Notes under the pieces: model-generated
What the model was told of the DNA's origin: nothing
What the model saw: only the letters and a program-made list of their open reading frames with translations
Database searches by the model: none
Program-made: the position numbers and the translations under genes
Assembly (NCBI GenBank): GCA_019312835.1
Contig: JAFDCJ010000245.1
Span: forward strand, 1-42,471
Origin: Deltaproteobacteria bacterium
Lineage (GTDB): Bacteria; Desulfobacterota; Desulfobacteria; Desulfobacterales; JAFDCJ01
Direction of reading: 5' to 3'
Length of the DNA: 42,471 nucleotides
Shown: positions 26,481-33,299 of the stretch, piece by piece
How positions within the stretch are numbered: the stretch's first letter is position 1
Layout of the letters: each line of letters opens with the position of its first letter

Positions 26481-26553
26481 GTTGCGAGTTGCGGGTTGCG
26501 TGTTTCGCGGTGATTGTCTGTGGCTTCAGAACGCGCAACCCGTAACCCACAAC
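26481..26553. repeat. GTTGCGG inverted-repeat element upstream of der
   Basis: Left arm 26481-26506 is GTTGCGAGTTGCGGGTTGCG plus TGTTTC (three to four tandem GTTGCGG words); right arm 26529-26553 (GAACGCGCAACCCGTAACCC plus ACAAC) pairs at about 21 of 25 positions around a 22-nt loop. Lies 60 nt after the RDD stop and about 140 nt before der. Confidence 0.8.
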
Positions 26554-26610
26554 AATGTCCGAAATCCCTCAACAGTTCTTCCCACAGAAAGTTAGCCTTG
26601 CTATATCGGT

Positions 26611-26674
26611 CAAATATCTGATATTTGCATCTCAAGATAAATTCTTTAATTTCGTTACAGTTGGTCTACAACTG
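26611..26674. promoter_or_regulatory. Two palindromes upstream of der
   Basis: CAAATATC-t-GATATTTG (26611-26627) is a perfect 8+1+8 dyad, and CAGTTG-gtcta-CAACTG (26658-26674) a perfect 6+5+6 dyad ending 20 nt before the der ATG. Both are too short and too symmetric for terminators and could be protein-binding sites or leader hairpins. No regulator is coded nearby. Confidence 0.3.
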
Positions 26675-26694
26675 CCGTCCATCTTGAATCAATA

Positions 26695-28035
26695 ATGAAA
26701 CCCATCGTTGCCATAGTCGGTCGACCCAATGTGGGCAAATCGACCCTATTCAACCGTGTTACCCGTACCAAAGATGCCCTGGTGGACGACTTTCCGGGTG
26801 TCACCCGGGACCGGCATTATGGGGATGCCACGTGGAATGACGTTGAATTTACCCTCGTGGACACCGGGGGATTCACCGAAGGGGGCGACTTCGCGGATGA
26901 AATCAGATATCAGGTGCACCAGGCCATTGGTGATGCCGATGTGATCCTGCTGTTGCTGGACGGCAAGGCGGGGATCTCGCCGTTTGACAGTGACATCCTG
27001 GGGTATTTGCGCAGTGTCGACAAGCCGGTTTTCTTTGCAGTCAACAAAATAGACGGTGCTGAGCAGGAAATAAATCTGGCCGATTTTTATCAGCTGGGGT
27101 TACAGACCCTTTACCCTTTATCGGCCGAGCACCGCTATGGTCTCTCCGACCTTATGGACGACATGGCCGCGGTCCTATCCCCTTTAGGCAAGCAACCTGC
27201 TGAAGATCTTGCCGACGAGATGATCCGCCTGGCGGTGGTGGGTCGGCCCAACGTAGGCAAATCTTCTTTGATTAACCGGATTCTGGGACAGGACCGACTG
27301 CTGGTCAGCGATATCCCCGGCACCACCCGGGATGCCATTGATTCCGTCTGCACATTTGAGGGCAAATCCTACCTGCTGGTTGATACCGCCGGCATACGTC
27401 GGAAAGGGAAGGTCACCCGCAAGCTGGAAAAGTTTTCCATCATCAAAGCCTTAAGGAGCCTGGAGCGCTGTGACGTGGCGCTTATTGTCATGGATGCCAG
27501 CGAGGGTATTACCGACCAGGATATCAGCATTGCCGGTTATGCTTACGACCGGGGCTGTGGTTGTATCATGCTGCTAAATAAGTGGGATCTGGTGGAAAAA
27601 GATGGCAAAACGGTCAAAACCTATTACAATCGGCTGCGGGATCAGGCTAAATTTCTCAACTTCGCACCTGCTATGACGATATCAGCCTTGACCGGACAAC
27701 GCGTTGCCAAAACATTTAAACTGGTTGACGAGGTCTACGATCAGTATGTCAAGCGAATCGCCACCGGGCAGCTGAATCGAATTATGGAAAAAGCCATCGA
27801 AAAGAATACCCCTTCGCTGCATCGAGGCCAACGGATCAAGTTCTATTATGCGGCCCAGATATCCACCCGGCCGCCAACCATCGTTTGTTTCGTGAACTAT
27901 CCGCAAGCGGTTCATTTTTCCTACAAAAGATATCTGCTCAACCAGTTGCGGGAAGAATGCGGCCTGGACAAGACACCGATCCGCATGATTTTCAGGCAGC
28001 GGGAAGGCCGGAGCGCCAGGCGGAACAAGAAATGA
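26695..28035 (+). CDS. der: Ribosome biogenesis GTPase Der (EngA)
   Basis: 446-aa essential double GTPase that helps mature the 50S subunit. Two G domains: G1 [11 protein letters not shown] near residue 8, G3 DTGG near 56, G4 NKID near 119; second set [11 protein letters not shown] near 184, DTAG near 231, NKWD near 298. The C-terminal KH-like domain ends with the family-typical [18 protein letters not shown]. Usual length (E. coli 490, most bacteria 440-450). ATG 26695 without a clear ribosome-binding site, after two palindromes. rarA follows in the same direction but only after a 276-bp hairpin-rich gap, so they may be separate transcripts. Confidence 0.97.
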   Translation: MKPIVAIVGRPNVGKSTLFNRVTRTKDALVDDFPGVTRDRHYGDATWNDVEFTLVDTGGFTEGGDFADEIRYQVHQAIGDADVILLLLDGKAGISPFDSDILGYLRSVDKPVFFAVNKIDGAEQEINLADFYQLGLQTLYPLSAEHRYGLSDLMDDMAAVLSPLGKQPAEDLADEMIRLAVVGRPNVGKSSLINRILGQDRLLVSDIPGTTRDAIDSVCTFEGKSYLLVDTAGIRRKGKVTRKLEKFSIIKALRSLERCDVALIVMDASEGITDQDISIAGYAYDRGCGCIMLLNKWDLVEKDGKTVKTYYNRLRDQAKFLNFAPAMTISALTGQRVAKTFKLVDEVYDQYVKRIATGQLNRIMEKAIEKNTPSLHRGQRIKFYYAAQISTRPPTIVCFVNYPQAVHFSYKRYLLNQLREECGLDKTPIRMIFRQREGRSARRNKK

Positions 28036-28311
28036 ATAATTTGTCGCTACTGATAAGGTGGGGTGTATTTAATGGGATACTTCGAATTACGCCTGGCGTG
28101 AGCGCTTCGCTTGAGGATCTCCGCCTGCGGCGGATCGAGGACCGGCCATGCGGCCTCGAGGTTGGAGGCAGACAATTGTGACAGACAACCGGTCTTTGCC
28201 TCTATTTTAGAGCCCCGCGGGGGCGCTCCTCAAACCTAGCGCAGATACTGCGCGCAGTGATCCTAGAGTTCGTCGAAGACGAACGCTCTTTAAATTCCGA
28301 AGGAATTTAAC
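28036..28311. repeat. Array of short perfect hairpins in the rarA leader
   Basis: At least six small stem-loops in 276 bp: CTCCGCC-tgc-GGCGGATC (28119-28136), GGCC-atgc-GGCC (28144-28155), GCCCC-gcg-GGGGC (28212-28224), GCGCAG-ata-CTGCGC (28239-28253), GTTCGTC-gaa-GACGAAC (28268-28284) and TAAATTCC-gaa-GGAATTTA (28291-28309). The first recurs with one loop change at 38163-38180. The last covers the rarA ribosome-binding site. No gene is seen in the gap. Confidence 0.75.
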
Positions 28312-29688
28312 ATGGACATTTTCGACTATCATGCCCGGATAGCATCCGACGCTGCCCGGCCCCTGGCGGAACGAATGCGACCGAGGGATTTAGATGAGTT
28401 TGTCGGACAGCGGCATGTGGTGGCCGAGGGTGGTATTCTTCGCACTGCCATCGAGCAGGATCGAATTTTTTCCATGATATTTTGGGGACCCCCGGGTTGT
28501 GGCAAAACCACCCTTGCCAGGATAATGGCATCCGCTACCCGGTCGTTTTTTGTTCATTTTTCAGCCGTACTTTCCGGCGTGAAAGAAATCCGCGGGGTAA
28601 TTGCGGAGGCGCACAACCAGCAAAAGCTTTACCGCAAGCGGACGATTCTGTTCGTTGATGAAATCCATCGCTTCAACAAGTCCCAGCAGGACGCCTTCCT
28701 GCATCACGTGGAAAGCGGCCTGATTACGCTGATCGGTGCCACCACTGAAAACCCGTCCTTTGAAGTCATCTCACCGCTGCTGTCAAGATGCCGGGTAATA
28801 ACCTTGAAAATGCTCACGGCCGAAGATATTGCGGCGATTGTTGACCATGCAATCAAGGATTGCGAAAGGGGATTGGGCGACTTGCGCTTGGCGTTCGAAG
28901 AAGATGCCCTTTCCCATCTCATCCGTATCGCCGATGGTGATGCCCGGATGGCCTTAAACAGCCTGGAGGTTGTGGCCGCCCTATGCGAAAACAAAACAGG
29001 GCCTTCCGAAAAAGATCAGCAACGCGTCATATCGGTGGCGGACCTGGAGCGTGCCCTGGAGAAAAAGGCCCTGAGCTATGATAAATCCGGTGAAGAGCAC
29101 TACAATGTGATCTCGGCCTTTCACAAAAGCTTGCGGGGCAGTGATCCCGATGCCGCGCTCTACTGGCTGGAAAGGATGCTGGCAGCGGGGGAAGACCCCC
29201 TTTATATCGCTCGCCGCATGGTTCGATTTGCTTCTGAAGATATCGGCAACGCCGATCCCCCGGCATTGACACTGGCCATGAGCGCCATGCAGGCTTTTCA
29301 GTTTTTGGGACACCCCGAGGGAGAGCTGGCCCTTGCCCAGGCAGCTGTATATTTAGCAACGGCGCCCAAAAGCAACAGCATCTATTCTGCCTATGGCAAG
29401 GCGCAGGCCGCCGTGCGTAAGGCCGGATCACTGCCGGTGCCGCTTCACATCCGCAATGCACCGACCCGGCTGATGAAGGATCTGGGCTACGGGAAAAATT
29501 ACAAATATGCCCACAACTACAAAGATGCCTTCGTGGTACAGGACTACCTGCCGGAAGATCTAAAAGACCGTTTGTTCTACACACCGACTGCGCGCGGCTA
29601 TGAGAAGATTGTCAAACAGCGGCTGGACAAATGGAGAAGCCAAAAGAAGAGGTCTAAGCAAAATTCAAATGAAAATAAGCCACAATAG
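28312..29688 (+). CDS. rarA: Replication-associated recombination protein RarA (MgsA)
   Basis: 458-aa AAA+ ATPase related to clamp loaders and RuvB; acts at stalled replication forks on single-strand DNA ends with SSB. Walker A GPPGCGKTTLA near residue 58, Walker B LFVDEIHRFNKSQQDAFLHH near 106, sensor 1 GATTENPSFEV near 132, arginine-finger region PLLSRCRV near 147. The C-terminal tetramerisation domain has YNVISAFHKSLRGSDPDAAL and ARRMVRFASEDIGNADP, both hallmarks. Start ATG 28312 with AAGGA 7 nt upstream, but that site is inside a perfect 8-bp hairpin, so translation may be controlled. Confidence 0.97.
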   Translation: MDIFDYHARIASDAARPLAERMRPRDLDEFVGQRHVVAEGGILRTAIEQDRIFSMIFWGPPGCGKTTLARIMASATRSFFVHFSAVLSGVKEIRGVIAEAHNQQKLYRKRTILFVDEIHRFNKSQQDAFLHHVESGLITLIGATTENPSFEVISPLLSRCRVITLKMLTAEDIAAIVDHAIKDCERGLGDLRLAFEEDALSHLIRIADGDARMALNSLEVVAALCENKTGPSEKDQQRVISVADLERALEKKALSYDKSGEEHYNVISAFHKSLRGSDPDAALYWLERMLAAGEDPLYIARRMVRFASEDIGNADPPALTLAMSAMQAFQFLGHPEGELALAQAAVYLATAPKSNSIYSAYGKAQAAVRKAGSLPVPLHIRNAPTRLMKDLGYGKNYKYAHNYKDAFVVQDYLPEDLKDRLFYTPTARGYEKIVKQRLDKWRSQKKRSKQNSNENKPQ

Positions 29689-29689
29689 G

Positions 29690-29940
29690 GAATTGCGAAA
29701 CACGAAACAAACCTGGCAATATTTAAATTCCAAGCACCAGATAACAAATTTCAAATCCAAATGACCGAAATTCAAAATCACAAACACGTAATCTGCTGGT
29801 ATGGTGCCTAAGGTTTTCGCCGATGGCGGGCGGAAAGGTTCCTTACAACTGCTCAGGGCGATTGCCTGGGATGTCTCGGTCATTGGATATTGATATTTGT
29901 AATTTGTTTGTTTTTTGGTGCTTGTGATTTGGGATTTCAG
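29690..29940. repeat. TGGTGCTTG-family inverted-repeat element before thiolase
   Basis: Left arm 29724-29787 (TTCCAAGCACCAGATAACAA, ATCCAAATGACCGAAATTC) pairs with right arm 29878-29940 (GGTCATTGGATATTGATATT, TTTTTTGGTGCTTGTGATTT). The 90-nt loop has its own imperfect G+C-rich stem (TTTTCGCCGATGGCGGGCGG). Begins right after rarA and ends 4 nt before the -35 of the thiolase promoter. Closest in words to 8518-8735 and 40449-40580. Confidence 0.82.
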
Positions 29941-29944
29941 TTTG

Positions 29945-29974
29945 TTGACCCTGCAATCCTAAATATGGTATAGA
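29945..29974 (+). promoter_or_regulatory. Candidate sigma-70-type promoter of the thiolase gene
   Basis: TTGACC, an 18-bp spacer and TATAGA preceded by an extended TGG. Start would be about 29981, leaving a 47-nt leader with the AGAGGAGG ribosome-binding site 7-8 nt before ATG 30028. Same shape (18-bp spacer, extended -10) as the candidate upstream of aapJ. Confidence 0.5.
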
Positions 29975-30027
29975 ATTCCGTTCTGAACTTTGGAGAAGCT
30001 TTCTTAAAAATAGAGGAGGTATTGAAA

Positions 30028-31314
30028 ATGAGAGACGTGGTTGTTGTCAGCGGGGCCCGCACCGCTATCGGTTCATTTGGCGGCGGTTTGATGAATGTGC
30101 CGGTGGTTGACCTGGGCGCTGTTGTAATCAAAGATGTATTGAAACGGGTGAATTTACGACCGGTTGTCGGGACAGCAGCCATGAATTTCGCACCGGACAA
30201 GCTCCAGGACAGGGGTATGATCGATCTAGAGAAAAAATCCTATGATTGGAGCGATGACGCTGCTGATGTTACCATTGATGAGGTCATCATGGGCAATGTC
30301 CTGCAGGCGGCTCAGGGGCAGAATCCCGCCCGGCAGGCCATGATCGCCGGTGGTATTCCCAAGGAGACACCGGCATTTACCATCAACAAGGTTTGCGGCT
30401 CGGGGCTCAAAGCCATTGCCCTGGGCGCATCAGCAATTATGACCGGCTCGGCCGATGTCATCCTGGCCGGCGGCATGGAGAATATGAGCCAGGTCCCGAT
30501 GGCATTGCCGAAGGCTCGCTGGGGTCACCGAATGGAGCTGACCGGCGTCGGGGATATCTACGACTTGATGGTATTCGATGGTCTTTATGAAATCTTTTAT
30601 GGTTATCATATGGGAGTGACCGCCGAAAATATTGCTGAGATGTATGGCATCGGCCGGCAGGAGCAAGATGAATTGGGCGTATTAAGTCATAACCGTGCGA
30701 AAGCCGCCATGAAAGAGGGGCTTTTCGAGCAGGAGATCGTACCGGTGGTCATCAAGACCCGCAAGGGGGAGACGGTATTTGACACTGATGAGCGCCCCAT
30801 GGATACTGACCTGGAGAAAATGGGCAGGTTGCGCCCGGCCTTTAAAAAGGACGGAACCGTTACGGCCGGCAATGCGTCCGGGATCAATGATGCGGCGGCC
30901 GCGGTTTTGCTGATGAGTGCCGATAAAGCCAGGGAACTGGCGCTGGAACCGGTTGTTAAAATCAAGGCCTTTGCCGCCGGTGGCGTCGACCCCGCCTATA
31001 TGGGATTGGGCCCGGTCCCTGCCATTCGAAAAGCGCTGAATGCCGCCGGCATGACCATGGACGACCTTAACCTGATCGAGCTAAACGAGGCCTTCGCCGC
31101 CCAGGCCATCGGCTGCCTGCGTGAATTCGGTCTCGACAATGACCGACCCAACGAACTTGGTAGCGGAATCTCCCTGGGGCATCCCATCGGATGTACCGGT
31201 GCCCGCCAGATGGTTACCGGAATGAACCAGATGCAGCGCAAGGGGTACAACACCGGTATCATTTCCATGTGTATCGGTGGCGGCATGGGGATGGCGATGA
31301 TTGTCGAGCGCTAA
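30028..31314 (+). CDS. Acetyl-CoA acetyltransferase (thiolase) with insertion
   Basis: 428-aa thiolase joining or cleaving acetyl-CoA units, in beta-oxidation or acetoacetyl-CoA formation. Catalytic residues are intact: C123 in NKVCGSGLKAI, His in NEAFAAQ region, H in GHPIGCTGAR, and the final Cys in SMCIGGGMGMA. It is about 35 residues longer than the usual 393-aa enzymes because of an N-terminal insertion at about 44-82 (RPVVGTAAMNFAPDKLQDRG, then EKKSYDWSDDAADV) ahead of DEVIMGNVLQAAQGQNPARQ. Start ATG 30028 with AGAGGAGG about 7 nt before; an in-frame TTG at 30022 is too close to it. Stands alone with its own promoter. Direction (biosynthesis or degradation) unknown. Confidence 0.93.
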   Translation: MRDVVVVSGARTAIGSFGGGLMNVPVVDLGAVVIKDVLKRVNLRPVVGTAAMNFAPDKLQDRGMIDLEKKSYDWSDDAADVTIDEVIMGNVLQAAQGQNPARQAMIAGGIPKETPAFTINKVCGSGLKAIALGASAIMTGSADVILAGGMENMSQVPMALPKARWGHRMELTGVGDIYDLMVFDGLYEIFYGYHMGVTAENIAEMYGIGRQEQDELGVLSHNRAKAAMKEGLFEQEIVPVVIKTRKGETVFDTDERPMDTDLEKMGRLRPAFKKDGTVTAGNASGINDAAAAVLLMSADKARELALEPVVKIKAFAAGGVDPAYMGLGPVPAIRKALNAAGMTMDDLNLIELNEAFAAQAIGCLREFGLDNDRPNELGSGISLGHPIGCTGARQMVTGMNQMQRKGYNTGIISMCIGGGMGMAMIVER

Positions 31315-31319
31315 CACAC

Positions 31320-31544
31320 CGGGTTCAGGGTTTAGGGTTTAAAGGTTCAGGGTTGGAAGAAGCTGTTTAGCGGAAGATACCGAATTAAGATTCTACCCAA
31401 GGCCGGCAAGTGTCGAAGGAATGCATCCTGTTCCCTTTTTAAAAAGCTGGCCAGCGCAACACCGTATTCTGGTTTTTTTGAAGTTCTGAATTTCGCATTT
31501 CAACCTCTGAACCCAGAACCCATAACCCATAACCCATAACCTTT
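31320..31544. repeat. Telomere-like GGGTT inverted-repeat element after thiolase
   Basis: Left arm 31321-31355 holds GGGTTCAGGGTTTAGGG then TTTAAAGGTTCAGGG; right arm 31500-31542 holds CTCTGAACCCAGAACCC then three CATAACC words. Starts 6 nt after the stop. The + strand left arm has four GGG tracts (31321, 31328, 31335, 31350), the minus strand of the right arm four GGG tracts (31512-31535) with 4-nt loops. The long loop (31356-31499) has no gene I can see. The remaining bases to 31679 are AT-rich with a candidate promoter. Confidence 0.82.
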
Positions 31545-31608
31545 ATTTACATTTTTTCCTTTACTTTATTTTCAATTATTGCTAATACTTATTTGAATTT
31601 TTGAATGC

Positions 31609-31637
31609 TTTACACCCTTGATATTGTTAGGTAAATA
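31609..31637 (+). promoter_or_regulatory. Candidate promoter of the 52-aa membrane peptide gene
   Basis: TTTACA, a 17-bp spacer and TAAATA, in a strongly AT-rich stretch 43 nt before the ATG at 31680. Confidence 0.35.
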
Positions 31638-31679
31638 CGGGTGTTTTACGGGGACCATCGACGGGGGAGGGAAACTGGG

Positions 31680-31838
31680 ATGAGCGTTAGTCGAAAATTG
31701 GGAATATTGGTATTTTTTGCTGTGCCGGCTATTATCGGCGGTGGGATCACCTACGCTTTATTTCATGGAAATTATATTCCGGTGCTCATTTATGAGATCA
31801 TGCTGCTGTCGATTGCCGGCGTTTTTCTGAGCAGATAA
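31680..31838 (+). CDS. Small hydrophobic membrane peptide
   Basis: 52 residues, almost entirely two hydrophobic segments: LGILVFFAVPAIIGGGITYA and YIPVLIYEIMLLSIAGVFL with a short HGN turn. Start ATG 31680 with GGGGGAGGG 8 nt upstream, a candidate promoter before it and a strong terminator after it (31881-31930): together these make a self-contained gene more convincing than its size alone. The longer frame to 31641 adds an unlikely leader. No family recognised. Same direction as the AI-2E permease. Confidence 0.6.
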   Translation: MSVSRKLGILVFFAVPAIIGGGITYALFHGNYIPVLIYEIMLLSIAGVFLSR

Positions 31839-31880
31839 TATTCGTACGCGTTTGAATGTAACATACCGATTTGATTATCG

Positions 31881-31930
31881 CCACGGCCCAGCCCTGTTGC
31901 TCTACGGTTGATCTGCCGTGGTTTTTTTTT
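31881..31930 (+). terminator. Rho-independent terminator after the 52-aa gene
   Basis: CCACGGC (31881-31887) pairs perfectly with GCCGTGG (31915-31921) and is followed at once by nine T. The 27-nt loop is long but can fold further. Positioned 43 nt after the stop and 44 nt before the permease start, so it separates the two genes. Confidence 0.75.
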
Positions 31931-31973
31931 AGAAGCAATTTCCAACCTGGAAGCGCATCATTTGGGAGGTACC

Positions 31974-33050
31974 TTGGGCTCATCATCACCACGTGACATG
32001 ATATTATGGTTTTTCCTGGCCTTGTTTCTGGTGTCCTGCGCTTTTTTGGGTTGGCTTTTATGGCCATTTTTATCGGTGATTGTGTTGGCAATCGTCATTA
32101 CCGGGGTGTTCAATCCGGTTTACCGAATGCTGCACCGCAAATTAAACCCCACCCTATCTTCGCTGATCACCTGCATCATCATATTTTTCGTTCTCTTTGT
32201 TCCGGTATCGGCCTTTGTGGGTATCCTTGCCAACGAAGCCTATGACCTTTATCTCACAGCCAGAGAAGCGGTATTGAACAATCCTATCCAGGGATTGATC
32301 GAAAACAGTAAAATCGTTGAAAAAATCAACGGCATCCTGACGAATTTCGGCGTAAACATCACCGCTGATGAACTCAACCGGGGAGCAACCCAGCTTGGCC
32401 GCACGGTCGGTCTATTTCTCTACCAGCAGGCCACGTCGATGACGGCCAATATCTTCAACTTTGTGGTCAATTTCTTTTTCATGCTGTTGATCGTGTTTTA
32501 CCTTTTGATCGACAGCCATCGTCTGGTTAGCTTTATCGTTAAATTGTCCCCCCTGCCGGATGATCAGGATGAAATCCTCATTCGCAAATTCAAGGACATG
32601 GCCGGTGCCATCCTGATCGGAAACGGCCTGGGTGGGTTAATCCAGGGAACGCTGGGGGGAATTCTTTTTGCGCTTTTCGGGTTTAGATCGCCCTTTCTAT
32701 GGGGGGTGATCATGGCTTTGCTCGCCTTTTTGCCGATTGTCGGCATCGGGGCCGTCTTCCTGCCGGCGGCGCTCTACCTGATTTTGCAGGGCCGGTTGGC
32801 GGCCGGCATATTTTTTATTGTTTTTTATGTCTTGCTGTCGGGGGGAATTGAATACCTTTTCAAGCCTAAACTGGTGGGCAAGCGCGTTCAGATGCATACC
32901 CTGCTGGTATTTCTCTCGATAATCGGTGGTTTGAAGCTGTTCGGCATCCTGGGCATAATATATGGCCCCCTGGTGGTAACCGCTTTTTTAACCCTAACCG
33001 ATATTTACGAGTCCAGTTATCAACGCATCGTTGAACCCGGCACGAAATAG
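31974..33050 (+). CDS. AI-2E family transporter (UPF0118)
   Basis: 358-aa polytopic membrane protein of the AI-2 exporter superfamily (PF01594), which includes TqsA, sodium/proton antiporters and uncharacterised exporters. About eight helices: two at the N-terminus (WFFLALFLVSCAFLGWLLWP, LSVIVLAIVITGVFNPVY), one near 55-75, then the extracellular coil (about 80-140), and the core TANIFNFVVNFFFMLLIVFYL, GAILIGNGLGGLIQGTLGG, GVIMALLAFLPIVGIGAVFL and the ending GGLKLFGILGIIYGPLVV. Start: TTG 31974, with GGGAGG 4 nt upstream; ATG 31998 is the alternative without a site. Transported compound unknown. A promoter for gyrA lies just after it. Confidence 0.88.
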   Translation: MGSSSPRDMILWFFLALFLVSCAFLGWLLWPFLSVIVLAIVITGVFNPVYRMLHRKLNPTLSSLITCIIIFFVLFVPVSAFVGILANEAYDLYLTAREAVLNNPIQGLIENSKIVEKINGILTNFGVNITADELNRGATQLGRTVGLFLYQQATSMTANIFNFVVNFFFMLLIVFYLLIDSHRLVSFIVKLSPLPDDQDEILIRKFKDMAGAILIGNGLGGLIQGTLGGILFALFGFRSPFLWGVIMALLAFLPIVGIGAVFLPAALYLILQGRLAAGIFFIVFYVLLSGGIEYLFKPKLVGKRVQMHTLLVFLSIIGGLKLFGILGIIYGPLVVTAFLTLTDIYESSYQRIVEPGTK

Positions 33051-33091
33051 GGCCGTTCTTCGTTAATGGTTATTGGCTATTCGAAAAGGGG

Positions 33092-33120
33092 CTGACAATC
33101 CCATTGAGTATGATTATTAA
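33092..33120 (+). promoter_or_regulatory. Candidate gyrA promoter
   Basis: CTGACA, 17-bp spacer, TATTAA, giving a leader of about 170 nt that includes a perfect small hairpin GCAGCC-agt-GGCTGC (33225-33239). Leader-region supercoiling control, usual for gyrA, cannot be judged from sequence. Confidence 0.4.
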
Positions 33121-33299
33121 TTCCTATCAAAGACATGATGCCGTCCCTTTAAAGGATCCGTCTCCTTATACCAGCATGATTCGCATTAAGTTGTCTATGG
33201 CAATTTTGGGAATTTAGCCGGGGTGCAGCCAGTGGCTGCTGATTAGCAATGACCAGTAACGCATAACAAATAACCCCCCGACAGGGGGCAGGAGTGGCA

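Noticed and set aside
28036-28311. tRNA or other classical RNA gene in the hairpin-rich gap
   Set aside because: Stems are separate and short, with no cloverleaf, T-loop or CCA end.
29027-29584. Minus-strand 185-aa open frame
   Set aside because: Antisense to the rarA C-terminal domain, with Cys/Arg/Pro-rich nonsense composition.
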